In this document: positions 1 through 12,098 of the stretch, piece by piece
How positions within the stretch are numbered: the first letter of the stretch is position 1
How the letters are laid out: each line of letters starts with the position of its first letter
NCBI RefSeq assembly: GCF_004193775.1
Contig: NC_041005.1
Coordinates: 8,186,501-8,250,500 of the forward strand
Origin: Glycine soja
Lineage: Eukaryota > Streptophyta > Magnoliopsida > Fabales > Fabaceae
Direction: 5' to 3'
DNA length: 64,000 nt
The notes under the pieces: generated by a model
Seen by the model: the letters and a program-made list of their open reading frames with translations, nothing else
Told to the model about the DNA's origin: nothing
Database searches by the model: none
Position numbers and translations under genes: made by a program

Positions 1-347
1 CTTTTTCCTAATAAAGTTTGAGAATAATTTAACTAAAGCCAAGGTTAAAAATTCTTCTTTCTAACATATGTAAACTGTTGTTTTTTAAATCACCATAATG
101 GTCCAAAATAAAATGATAAAAGATTAGTTTGATTTGATTTAAAATTAAGTTTTATATTCAAATCAAATCATATATTATTTTTATGCTTAAATAAAATTAC
201 TTTATAAAAATGAAATTAAAGTTTAAACAACACGACAGGCGCCCTTACGCAGAATTGCATGACAGTTATTAGAGCAATTAAGATGACAACTGAAATGTAA
301 CTAATTGTAGTAAACCTTATGACTCAGCTACACTAAATCAATAGTAT

Positions 348-426
348 ATTTGTGATACTCAATTCACCCAAAAAAAAAAAATTTGTGATACTCAATTCAT
401 CCAAAAAAAAAATATTTGTGATACTC
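348..426. repeat. 33-bp minisatellite, about 2.4 copies
   Basis: The unit begins ATTTGTGATACTCAATTCA and is followed by an A-tract. It starts at 348, 381 and 414, so the period is exactly 33 bp, and the third copy is partial. The A-tract suggests replication slippage. Confidence 0.8.
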
Positions 427-802
427 TTGTGCACGGTTAGTTATGCCAAGAGCAAATGACCCTTGTCTCTCTCTTTTGCTGTTGATTATTATTCCCTTAT
501 ATATGAACATTTCTCGATACCTTTCGGAAGGAAAGGACATTCCAATTCAAAAGCTTTTGTAATCAATCCATTAATTGTTTACTAGAATCTCAATATTATA
601 TTTCCCCAATTAGATTGACATCTCATTTGTCAGGATACTCCCGTAGGATCCAAACCATGGCCTGTATAAAGTTAGCACTGATGTTGCTGAAGTTGTGACA
701 ATGATTAAGGCGTTGGAACAATTGTAAGAAGAATAAAAATATTTGAGCACCTTACTATTTTATACATATCATTAACGCTCATTTTTTTTTGTCATTTTAT
801 TA

Positions 803-1308
803 CATCATTTAACATGTTATACTTATATTTTTTTTCTCTCTCTTCCTTTGTTAGATGTTAAATAAGTTGTTAGATCTCTCACATCATTTAACATGTCATA
901 CTTATATTTCTTTCTCTCTCTCTTCTTTTTTTTTTTGAAAAAATATAAATTATATTAAACTCAAAATATACGACAATAAACGGGGCATACCCCATAGCTG
1001 GAGAAAATCAAAAGTCTCCTAATACAAAAAGGCCTATATCAAGATGCTAAAATAAATGTAACAAATGCGCTTGTATATACATAAGAAACTTAATCTTGTT
1101 AATAACCTCTATTATAGAAAATTGATAATCTTAAAAAATTAGTTTATTCTTAGACACACAGATGCAGTAAATTGTAATTGTTATAACTAGACAACGAAAT
1201 TTTCTTTTTGAGTACCTGACGTAAATTTGCCCCTAATTAAAAAGCGAGTAATGCAGTGCAAAGACTTCCTTTGTTAGATGTTAAATAGGTTGTTAGATCT
1301 CTCACATT
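803..1308. repeat. 79-bp tandem repeat interrupted by a poly-T-led insertion
   Basis: A unit beginning CATCATTTAACATGT occurs at 803 and again at 882. The second copy stops at about 924 in CTCTCTTC and resumes at 1265 with CTTCCTTTGTTAGATG, the sequence that follows the same point in the first copy (842). About 340 bp therefore lie inserted between. The insert starts with a run of T, as expected for a poly-A-tailed retroposon in minus orientation, and CTTC is found on both sides. The family was not recognised. Confidence 0.55.
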
Positions 1309-1413
1309 CATTTTGTTGTAAGAAACCATATTGAAGAAATTGCGCTAGCTACAACCTATTGGATCATTTACTTGTTTTGAAGATGTAGCTACGTACGTGT
1401 AGAGCCTCTTCCT

Positions 1414-1696
1414 AAGGATGACAGACTTCACCTAATGGTAATATTTTAAGTCTTTAATCTCTAGTAATATCATACTGAAAAATACTAAATTTTTAATTAA
1501 TTTTTTTTAACCACTAAAATATTAATTTTAATAATCAATAATAACTATGTTGGATAATTATTTTAAGGATGACAGACTTGGTAATATTTTAAATCTTTAA
1601 TCTCTAGTAATATCATACTGAAAAATACTAAATTTTTAATTAATTTTTTTTTAACTACTAGAATATTAACTTTAATAATTAATAATAACATAATTA
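1414..1696. repeat. Direct tandem duplication, about 140-150 bp
   Basis: The block starting AAGGATGACAGACTT at 1414 recurs at 1565. The following sequence (CTTTAATCTCTAGTAATATC and an AT-rich tail) matches closely. The second copy lacks about 11 nt just after the start and has scattered substitutions, so the duplication is not recent. Confidence 0.8.
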
Positions 1697-4088
1697 TTTT
1701 TATAATTTTATTTATTTATAATTTAATTGAATGAACCAATATTGTGTTTATTTGTTTTAATTAAATTATTTTATTGATTTATTATTATTAATCTTATAGA
1801 TGAGTAAAATGTGAATTGAGGGTATGAATATATAAGTGTATAAGAGGATGAGAATTAAAATTATTTTAAACATAAATATAAAAACAGATATTATACTATC
1901 CTATCCCAATCTTATCCATTCCGATAGTCGTTGTCGCTATGAGACACTTGATATCTTCTTTACCTTAGAAATGTCATTCCATCAAATTATATAATTGAAA
2001 CATAAATATTGCCTTTGTGTAGCCAATCTTCTCACAATTGGTTGTGACAGATTTGTAACTAATGGAATTATTTTTCTTGGCTTTAGAGTGTCCCAGAAAC
2101 CCATGCATAGAATTGGTAATAATATAACTCAAAACTATCCAAATTTGAATGCTCCAATCCAAACCAAGACGGGATTGCAGAGACCCCAAATTGTTAGCTT
2201 TGTTTGTCTGTTGTGACTTTGGACATTGTCCATGATTCAAATTAAGAATCTCTATGTTAACGTTAAAAAGGTACTATTTTAATTATACATTTTTTTTTTT
2301 AGAAATTGAGTTCTTAAAAAATTATAATTCTATTTTTATAAAACATTGTAAATAAAGTACTGTGCATTTAATTATATAGAATAAATAATCCTTATTCGAA
2401 AACGCCTAAAATTTTTTCATAAAAGTAACTGTTTACAAGTATTTTTTTTTTACGGGATCATAGCCACATCATAAAAGTTCGTTGTTATTATTAGTTGTAT
2501 GTTAATGCTAATCTATTTTAAAATTATTGTTTTAGTTTTAAACCAAAATTTAAAAATACAAAAAATGTTACTAAATAGACTTAGAAAGTAAAAAATCTTC
2601 CCAAAAATTGGAAAAAAAAAAAAAAATACTGAATGAAATTGAACAAAATAAGAATAACAGGAACATTTGAAAAGTTGAAACAAGATTTTGTGGAACAAAA
2701 GATAAAATAAAAAGAGTAGTGCAGTGCAGGAATGAGATTCAAATTGAAGGAAAAAGGATAAGGAGGGCGAGGGCGTGGCGTGCGTGTGGAACGATGTCTC
2801 TTGTGGATGTGAAAGGTGGTTTCCAGCAAGCTGACATGAGAGTGACACAATTACAATTACGAAAAGGAATAAATAAAACCCTTCTTTTGCTTGAGAGGGA
2901 ATCACGTGTGGCCTTCCACCATCCCTCATAACTCAACAATTGTTCATTTGTTACAATAATGTTGTAAATATAATTTTGAGACAAAATTATATTTTTCAAA
3001 ATATCTGAATTTTTGCAATTACTTTTATCCTATTTTTATCTGTTGAATTTACGTGGAAAAATGCATATAATATTTTTAATTTCAATTCAAACATGTGCAT
3101 ACTTAGTCGTATGTCTTCAATGTCTTGTATGTTTCGTTTGATTGATGAAAATAATACCATAAAGATCAATATAATATTTGAGTATTTGGGAAAGAGAAAT
3201 AAAGTGAAATAAGTTTTAAAATGGTAGAATTTATTTATATTTTTATTTATCTTTTTTGTCTCTCTTTTTATCTCTTATTTATTTATCTTTAACCAAACAA
3301 CTCAGTTTATCATTTTATTTCTCATTTATTTTCATTTTCTCTTTTTTATTTTCGTTTATATTATTTCTTTCTTCATTATCAATTAAGCACATCCTAATAG
3401 AGCTAAAAAGAGAAGAGATTTAAAAACATATATAACAATGTGATAAATAGAGAAGAATCAAGTAATAAAATAAAAGGAGATAAAAATTATAAATATGATT
3501 ATTCAACTTGTTGTGTACTGTGTATATATTTTACTAACGATAAAATATAATAAAAAGTTACTTGTTTTATTTTTTTTTGCTTGAAAGTTAAATTTTTAAT
3601 TCTAGGATTATTATATTTATAATTTGAAAAAATAAAAATTATATACTGTATAATAAATTCAACTTAAAAGTATTCACCACATAAAAAATATTATATTATA
3701 ATTTTAACATAGATTTTATATACAGCAAAATTATTGACTTTTGTAATTAATATTTAAAAATTAAATGTAAGAGTCCTTTATATTACATGATATTATTAAA
3801 AAAAACCTATATTGATAACGAACAATAATTGAACATATATAACATTATATATAGTAATTCTTTTAATAGTTAAAAAAACAAAGATACGAATATAATATAT
3901 TTTACTAGTCCTCGGGGCAACCATCTTTTTTCGTTTTACATGTTGTATTTAGTATCTACAACATCTATCATTCGCTCATTTTTATTTATTTTTTGGTTTG
4001 TATCCTCTCCAAATACTGAACAATTCTATTATGAGAGAAATACACAGGTGTATTAAAAAATTAACAACTTCACTCTTTTAAGTTTTGG

Positions 4089-4450
4089 TTTTAATTATTA
4101 TTTTGTTCTTTTAATTTATTTTTAAAGTTTAATTTTACACTGTTATTATTAAAAAAATTTAATTATGTACTTTAATTATTAAAAAGTTTAATTTTATTTT
4201 TAGAAGTTTCAATTAGTTTTTTATTTTTAAATTGTCTTAATTTTCATTCATCTGCTCCAATTTTTTTAAAAATAAGATCAAATTAAATTTATTTTAAAAA
4301 ATAAAGGATCTAATTAAAATTTTTAAAAATAAAAACCTAATGAAAATACTTTTAAAAATTATATGACCTAATTAAACTTTTTTATATAATAAGAGAACCA
4401 AATTGATCAACTTAAAAAAATAAATCAGAGAATCAAAATAATAATTAAGC
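4089..4450. mobile_element. MITE-like AT-rich inverted-repeat element
   Basis: The left arm at about 4089-4123 (TTAATTATTATTTTG core) is matched in inverted orientation at about 4416-4450 (CAAAATAATAATTAA core). The interior is AT-rich, non-coding and itself weakly repetitive. The size of about 360 bp and the inverted ends suggest a MITE, but no target-site duplication was confirmed and the family is unknown. Confidence 0.4.
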
Positions 4451-4820
4451 TTAAGTTTTATGTATATTTTTCTTCTGCTGGAAACTAAATAGTGCCGGAG
4501 AGTATCTATACTCTTGTTTGTAACGGTAAACTAATAAAGAAAGATTATACTTTTGTTAATATCATCATCAGTAACTAATGATCGGATGACTTAATGTTCT
4601 TTAGAAATCGAATTAGGAGAACAAATTATATTATTTTGTTATGAGATTCTGGCTTCTAATTAATGGTAAACTAGTAGAGAGAACAAATTGTATCAGGAGA
4701 ACAAATTATATTCACTCATTTTTTTATGCAGTAGAAATAGAACAACATGAAAAGAAAGGAAACACTAGCTATGCCTTAGGAAAAACACCCCAAGGGCATC
4801 CACTATCAACTTAGACGTAC

Positions 4821-4919
4821 CTAAGAGATGTAGGACAAGAACAATAATGCAGTAAAGGAATTGTCTTTCAAGGCTCCTCCTTTCTTGCCCAATCAATCTG
4901 CGCAGTTGTTACCATCTCT
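4821..4919 (-). pseudogene. RNase H-like fragment of a retroelement
   Basis: Read on the minus strand, 33 codons give RDGNNCAD, a TGA in place of the usual Trp, then LGKKGGALKDNSFT and a stop. The REGNxxADxLAKxG pattern is typical of the C-terminal part of the plant RNase H-like domain (RVT_3 family) of LINE-type retroelements. Here it is an isolated, broken scrap; no reverse transcriptase was seen next to it. The family call rests on a short motif. Confidence 0.45.
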
Positions 4920-5123
4920 TAATTTTTTTTGACATACTCATAATAAGTTTAAGAACAAGTACTTTACATATATCAATTATAATTAATAAATACTGTAACA
5001 AAATTAGAGATACGTAAAGAGTACCGAAAAACTGTATTAACAATACTTTTTTTTTAATAATTTTTTACCGTTAATATTTTATACTTTATTTAACAACGAC
5101 AAAAGAGAATGGTGACAGGTGAG

Positions 5124-5131
5124 TGACGTCA
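5124..5131. promoter_or_regulatory. TGACGTCA palindrome (CRE/as-1-like bZIP site)
   Basis: A perfect 8-bp TGACGTCA palindrome sits in a short GC-richer patch (5110-5175) about 1.6 kb upstream of the ZHD start codon. TGA-type bZIP factors bind this core. Whether it acts on the ZHD gene is unknown. Confidence 0.3.
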
Positions 5132-6774
5132 TGTCATGTCGGAAGATGAGGGCACGTAGGCAGCTCCCATAAATGCCGACAGATTAATTTTTCCGATGAC
5201 AAGTTTATGGGTCCTCTCACTTCTGCTGCTAATTCTTCAAGCACCATTCCATTCCATAGCTTTTTTCTAGAGCTTCCGCGCTAACAATAGTTTAAAGAAT
5301 ACTTATTAGTTAATACTGGTAGTAAATATTTGAAGTATTATACGTTTAATCATACAATTTTTATCGATTAAATAATATTTATGCTAGCAGTAAATATTTT
5401 TACTAATTTACTAATATTCTTGAAACATTTGTTAATTTCTACATTTTTGTTCATTGAGTTTGTTTATAATATACTTTGGTAGCACATATTAGAGTTAGTT
5501 AAACGTGTTTAACATTCTATTTTTTTTTTCGAATATTTAATTTTTTATTATTTTTGTTTCATTTTATATGACATTTTAAAAAATTATTCTAAATTAGTTT
5601 AGAAAGTTAACGAAGTATTAAGTATTTTTTCATGGAGTATCCTTAGTAGGAATAATATATTTTTATTGTGTAATAAATAATAAAAATCTAATTAATCAAA
5701 TAAAAAATATTAGGTAGCTAGATAATATATTTTATGCAATCTAAAATATTAATTTCATTTTTTAATATATGTACTAAAACTTTAAATGTTGTATAAAGTG
5801 GAATGAATGAAGTATATAAGAGTGAGATCCTTGACACTAAATGTACCGTTGATAAATTTGTATTTTTTATAAACTTTTTCATAATAAGTTTTATCAATTT
5901 TTTTTTGTCTATATCAGTTTCTTTTTTTAAGAAATTTATGCATTTCAAAATTAATTAATTGTTATTTAATGTATTTAAAAACAAACATAATTAAATATGA
6001 GTAATTTTTATTATTAAATCACATATTTTAAATGCTTTCGATTAATATCACCCATTTTAGCAGTCAAAATAATGAATTCATTATTATTTATAAAAATATT
6101 TAAAATATAAATTTATCAAGACTTACACTTAATACGAACGGTTTGTGTCTAATATATTGTTGAATAGATAATTATTTTTCAACTAAATTTTATTGTTCTG
6201 TAAAAAAAAAATTAAAACTAAACTTTATAGAAACAGTATTTTTATTTTTTATAAAAAGTAAAAGATTAAAATAAAAAGAAGTACCGGGACAGGGGTTAAA
6301 GTAAAAGTAAATGTCTGAACATCATAGATGCAGATGTTAATGCAATGGCAAGTATTTGAAAGGCTTTCCAGAGTGAGACACCTCTTTTTCTGCAGACGGG
6401 TCATTGACGACCACATCCTCTTCCTCTCTCTTATCTTCAACTCCCAGTTCAAACAAATTTAAATATATTTAATTATGCTAATAAATATATCTCTTAAGTT
6501 TATTTAATTACTATATTTATTACAATCAACATAAAATATTAAAATAAATAGACAATGGTATTGCTTATAGAGTAGTTACTATTCCTTGCGGTGGCATATG
6601 CTTATAACTTCATCATTCAATTGACTCAGCTCTCCTTTCTCAAGTAGAATTGTTGATTCGTAGATCTTCTCTCGCAGTCCCATCCGAAGCAAGCAATACA
6701 CCAAAACCCAAATAAAACAGAAAATTTATTTATTTATTCGTTTTTAGAAAAAAAAAAAAAAAGTGGTGAGCGAT

Positions 6775-7587
6775 ATGGAATTTGACGAGCACGAGGACCA
6801 AGAGGAAGAGGAGGAAGAGGAAATGGGATTCTCAGTGGCGGCTGCGAGTTACGACTCGCTGGGAAACGCGGCGGTGAGGTCTAAAATGAGCGGCGGCGAG
6901 GGAGTTGCGGTCACCGGGAATTCTGGTCGGAAAGGGACGCTGAGATACAGAGAATGTCAGAAGAACCACGCCGTCAGCATTGGAGGCCAAGCCGTCGACG
7001 GCTGCTGCGAGTTTTTGGCCGCCGGGGAGGAAGGTACGCTGGAGGCCGTAATTTGCGCCGCCTGCAACTGCCACCGCAATTTCCACCGCAAGGAGATCGA
7101 CGGCGAAACCAGCCCTTACCGGCAGCGTTCGCAGCCGCAGCCTCAGCCTCTGCACCCTCAGTACCACCACCAATTCTCCCCTTACTACCACCGCGCCCCA
7201 CCACCTTCGGCTGCCGGGTACCTCCACCACCACCTGGTAACTCCTCCGGTGTCGCAGCACCGGCCCTTGGCTCTGCCACCGTTAGCTTCCGGAGGAGTGT
7301 TCAGTAGGGAGGAAGAAGACATGTCAAACCCCAGTTCCAGCGGCGGCGGTGGCGGTTTTAGTGGTGGTGGAGGTGGTAGCGGGAGTGGAACGAAGAAGAG
7401 GTTTAGGACGAAGTTCACGCAGGAGCAGAAGGATAAGATGCTTGCATTTGCGGAGGAGCTAGGGTGGAGAATTCAGAAGCATGACGAAGTTGCTGTGGAA
7501 CAATTCTGCGCTGAAACTTGCGTCAAGAGACATGTGCTCAAGGTTTGGATGCACAATAACAAACACACTCTTGGTAAGAAACCATAA
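6775..7587 (+). CDS. Zinc-finger homeodomain (ZHD) transcription factor
   Basis: Single-exon gene of 270 residues, predicted to be a nuclear DNA-binding protein. It opens with an acidic stretch (residues 5-16, mostly Glu). A ZF-HD dimerisation zinc finger follows at about residues 57-108, with RYRECQKNH, then DGCCEF, and [14 protein letters not shown]. Next comes a His/Pro/Gln-rich linker with two Gly-rich runs. The C-terminal homeodomain is at about residues 206-270 ([16 protein letters not shown] ... [17 protein letters not shown]). The Trp-x-x-Asn of helix 3 is in the usual WMHNN form. The start is the first ATG in frame; the frame is open further upstream but has only GTG codons before a poly-A leader. 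ZHD proteins dimerise through the finger and bind ATTA-type sites. Two Gly positions common in this family are Cys here. The subgroup was not assigned. The gene is isolated from other genes. Confidence 0.93.
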   Translation: MEFDEHEDQEEEEEEEMGFSVAAASYDSLGNAAVRSKMSGGEGVAVTGNSGRKGTLRYRECQKNHAVSIGGQAVDGCCEFLAAGEEGTLEAVICAACNCHRNFHRKEIDGETSPYRQRSQPQPQPLHPQYHHQFSPYYHRAPPPSAAGYLHHHLVTPPVSQHRPLALPPLASGGVFSREEEDMSNPSSSGGGGGFSGGGGGSGSGTKKRFRTKFTQEQKDKMLAFAEELGWRIQKHDEVAVEQFCAETCVKRHVLKVWMHNNKHTLGKKP

Positions 7588-10500
7588 TTCTCATTCTTCA
7601 TTTATCACTTTCAATTGTTAGGTCGATATCATGAATTTTAGTCTCAATAGGATCACGAGTTGAGTTATAAGAGTTAATTGAGTGTGCTAAGAAAAAAATG
7701 GAACAATTAATTTTACAATTTGTAATATAGAATTCTAATTAATGGAGATCTAGTTAGGGTTAATTCTTACTCAATATTCCACCTTTAGTTTACTTTCATT
7801 TGATTTTATTATTATGTGAATGAGATTTTAGTTGTTGGTGATTTTCTGTTATTACGTGTATGCACTAGCTAATTCTGAGCAACGTTCAGCTGGGAATGGA
7901 TCGAACCACTTGAACAGCACAACAATAATTGAGAATTCTCAATTATCCTAAGGGAGATTAACGAAATAAAGAGAAAAGAACTGAAGTTGGAAGAAGTTCA
8001 TGGAAGGGTTTGCAGGTGTTCATCTTATTTATTTATCAGGTGATGGTGAGGAGGGGGGGTATGCAATGGAAGTATGCGGATGAGCACAGAGAATAAACTC
8101 CAACTTAAAGTTGTATTCAATTAACGTGCGTGGAATGCAAGTGCAAAGCTGAGTTTTGCTGTGTTCCTTCGCATTTGTCGTCTTTTTTTCCTCCCTAACA
8201 CCGCCCTAGTTTAGTTTTATTATCGTTTCTCTCTCATATTAATGTCGATCTCCTCTTCTTTCTTTGCTTCTGGACACATTAGACCTGAAAGTTCACAAAC
8301 GATTTAATGAGTCCAAGAGATTCATGACCCGAAACTGAAGTGAGACACCATTTTCTTTTGGTCTGATTCAACCATCGCCATATTTTATGTTCTTTTTTAC
8401 GTTGTTTTCAGTTGTTTGTTTCCGGGTTTTGTTCAAGACTAGGTAACGCATCCTCCATTATTAATTGCTCTACGGATTTTCAGTTCATTTCTTCTCGATC
8501 TTTATGTGTTTGGTCGCTGTTGGGTAATTTTAGTATTTTTTTCTTCTTATCTCTAATGAAAATTGAGAAGAGTGTTTGTTGGATTTGAAGTAGTAATTTA
8601 AATCTCATTCCTGCATGTGTGAAAAAGCGAGAAAGTAATCGAAAACTATGAGTGGGCGTTTCACGCGGCAAACTCGTACACTGTTTGCCTGTTGCGTCGC
8701 AGATCACAGTGTTGCAGATCAGACATGCAGACTTTTTCTGATTTTGATAACACTGCACCACGTTAATGCTTGCAGACTACTATTTGTTATTTTGCTTTGT
8801 TTCCTTTAATTTTCTCGTTAACTATGTTCAACGATTTCTGATTTTGAAATACAAACTAATCGAAAAATTTAGGTTGATTTTCGAACGTTGTTAGCCGCTG
8901 AAACTTCCTGTATATATGTTAGCATTTGTATTGCACGTTCGCGATCATCTTTTCAGTTGAAGAGTTGAGAATGCATTAAATTATAGCTTATATTCTTTAT
9001 GTAATATAGACATGAACTAGACCGAAATACCGTACGTTTTTCTTTCATTTTCCTTTTCTTTTTAGTTTATCTGCATATAAACTCCCTGCTGGTAAGCTTT
9101 TATGCATAAAGACCTTTCAGAATGCAGTTTTTCCTCGTATTTTGAAAATGCAGAGTGTGAATATAATTAAGGTTTTGATTGGTATACTATCGTATTTTTT
9201 TTGGGGTGCATTTAAATTTGAGAAATGAATTTATTTATTTTCCCTCATGAATAATTTTATTGGTCAATTTCAAATTCGCTAAAATTCGTACTAAATAATT
9301 TTTTAGATGGTCTTCTTAATTAATACTTTAATAATACTAATTAAAGAATTAATAGATGATATTTATTAAAATAGCTATAAAGTTGTATATTTAATATCAA
9401 TTTTATCTCTAAAAGGCATCCCGAATGGTTAGGAGAAAAAAATGCTTATAAACTACCATTAATATCAATTACTACGCACTAATGGGTTAAAGAGTTTGAG
9501 CTCTTGTTTTAGAAATATTGTGATCTCAAGTCCGTCAAGTCCGCTGCATTGTTAGATTTACTTCATCTGAATGTATTATTTGTTTTAATAAAGAATGTTT
9601 ATAATTTATCTTTGGCGTCCATTACTAAATAATATGAGACTTTTTAGTGCAACTGGACATCTTTTGGGGTATGTTGAAAAAAAAAAAGCAAAATCATAGA
9701 AAAATACAAAATAATAATCTTTATTTAGTAAGCAAATTACAGGCGGAGTACAATAAAATAATAAAAGGTTATTTTTTATACAATTTTCCTAGCTAGCTAC
9801 ATGTCTATGCCTGAGTTGATGTATTTCATCTTTTAGTAGGAAGACGATTATAACTCAGGAGTTTGATCTCTGCAAGGACATGGAACTGTCGGCAAAACTA
9901 CCAAGTGTAATGCTCAATCAATTTAACTGCCATCTGTAAAGCTCAACTAATTTTACTGGCACCCTCTTTAAATTGAGTACAGTAGTAGCTAGGGGCAATG
10001 CAATTGAGTTAAATTGACAGGACGTTAACTGATGACTTGATGTGCACTTGCAAACAAATTTGTTACTGTGGTATAGGAATTCACAGGGGTTGGTTTACTT
10101 AATTAAAGAAGTAGATTAATTAATCTCTAACATGATTAGTTCACAGAAATTAATATCATGTTGAAGTGACCGTACTTGGTAATGTTTGTGTCCCCCCACA
10201 AGATTATCAACTTCTAAGAAAAGTATATACTAGTAGTAGCAGCATCAAATTAACCATTTATTTAAGAGTTATGTGATTTTTATGATATTATTTTAAGTTT
10301 AATTAAAATATACTGATAGCATAAATAATTTTATACAAACAATTATTATAAAATGATATATTATTGAAAGTTATTAAATTTTATTATACTTATTTTAAAA
10401 AACATACATAGAGATAGAGTAGTATCTAATTAGTTGTCAATATATTGAACTCTATTCTTTAAATCTCTCCATCACATACATTTCTTTTTCTTTTTTTCTT

Positions 10501-11429
10501 TACCTATTCTCTCCACGGGTTTGGTTATAAAAAGAATTGTAAAATATTACTGTACAAATGATAAAAATGGTGCATAAATTCGGCGATAGCTCTTTACTGG
10601 GTGTGCCTCTCCCAGAGTATTTGATTAGTCGTAAATTAATTGGCGCAGCAGGAAAGTAGGTCGTTATCTTTTATTTCTAAAATAAATAAATTAATTGATT
10701 AAATTAGCATCTCCATAATTGCCACAACTTTTACCTGTTGACGTGGAACTTCTTTAAAACTTTAATAAGAAGGATCACCAGCCATGAAGTATATCATTTT
10801 TTTTTTCAAAGCAAAAATAATTATATCATCATATTCAAAAAACTGTTCTGTACAAGATATACACAGTAACAGTGTATACTACTACACTACAGGAGAGTAA
10901 CGAAGTATATCATATAGAAAAATGTTAAAACAACTAATATATTATTTGACACCAGGGAGAAAAAAAAAAAGTATTATAGGAATAAAGATATAAAAAGTGT
11001 TAAGAGAAATGTTTAAAATAATAAGTTGTGTAACTTGACTCTATCATGTATTATCGTTTTAAAGTTGCATTGTATGCAAAATCACGGAGAAAATAATTGA
11101 TTTAATTAATTATATTAGAAGCAGAATTCATTGAATCTACTCTACCACGAGACAAATCCCAAGATGAATATCAATCGGATGAAGGAACTCAAAGTTCACA
11201 AACGCGCTTCCGAATGAAGGGACAATGATGAAGACCAAAATGTGGCGGAGAGCAAATGCATGATTAAGGATAACGCGTTCGTCGCTATTCGGAGCCATGC
11301 ATTAATACTAACGATAACAGTATGGTGAAAGGAGAAAGAACAATAAATGCTTAACTCCATGCTAGATGCTACTCCACATTTCTCTCTTTCTCTTCATGAA
11401 AATGCTAACATCAATTTTTAATCTATTAT

Positions 11430-11970
11430 GGCTTAAATCTACTTTTGGTTCATGCAGTTTTATAATTTCATGATTATGCATTTTTTTTTGCAATATATGA
11501 TCATGTAATAAGATTTTTATAGCTCATTTGATCTTTTATTTTTTTAAAACCTAGTAATTTTGGTCAATAAATTTATTATAATTTTTTAATAAAAATATTT
11601 ATCGTATATGTTAATAATGATTTGATGTTGATAATATATAATAATGTGACACATTTGTATTTATATTGGAATATCATGTCATCTATCACTTTATCTTATT
11701 AGTACCACATCATTATTAATATGTCATCTTAGTAATTATTATTAGAAAACTAACAACAAAATAACAGTATACCAAAATTATTAAATTTTAAAAATGTGAA
11801 GATGAAATGCATCTTAAATTTCTTAGGGACTAAAATTGTAAATCCATAAAAAAATTTTAAAAAAATCATGTATTTTTGTTTTTGTTTTTTTAACCGTCAT
11901 TTTAAAAAAAATGTTTTATTTATTTGTTATTTTAAAAATTTATGGCACATGAACTAAAAGTAAAAAAAAA
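11430..11970. mobile_element. MITE-like element with inverted ends
   Basis: The left end contains TACTTTTGGTTCATGCA (11441-11457). The right end, read in reverse complement, contains TACTTTTAGTTCATGTGCC (near 11944-11962), so about 14 of 17 positions pair. The interior is AT-rich and non-coding. Similar ends are common in legume MITEs, but target-site duplications were not resolved. Confidence 0.35.
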
Positions 11971-12030
11971 GAGTTATATTTATATTCACAGAATGAAAAC
12001 ATATTTTAGTTAGAAGGTAATCTTGTCTAC

Positions 12031-12033
<3 letters not shown>

Positions 12034-12096
<63 letters not shown>
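12034..12096. repeat. Compound (CT)n(AT)n microsatellite
   Basis: An uninterrupted CT run of about 33 bp passes directly into an AT run of about 30 bp. This is a likely length-polymorphic site. Confidence 0.95.

Positions 12097-12098
<2 letters not shown>

Larger units (their letters stand above)
1..6774. other. AT-rich intergenic region, no gene seen
   Basis: No convincing host coding exon is visible on either strand; the longer open frames are low-complexity or shadow frames. The stretch holds several small repeats and transposon scraps that are listed separately (348-426, 803-1308, 1414-1696, 4089-4450, 4821-4919). The last part contains the promoter and 5' leader of the ZHD gene. A CACGTG G-box core lies near 2904 in a short GC-richer patch around 2715-2935, which could be regulatory, but nothing ties it to a gene. 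Confidence 0.6.

Noticed and set aside
2513..2931. Overlapping open frames on both strands around 2513-2931
   Set aside because: The translations are low-complexity Phe/Leu/Ser-rich or short, with no domain and no splice partners.
6763..6774. GTG start upstream of the ZHD ATG
   Set aside because: The four extra codons begin with GTG directly after a poly-A tract; the ATG at 6775 is the normal plant start.
6832..7418. Several long open frames antisense or out of frame to the ZHD gene
   Set aside because: They are GC-rich shadow frames of the ZHD exon with Arg/Pro/Gly-rich low-complexity translations and no family resemblance.
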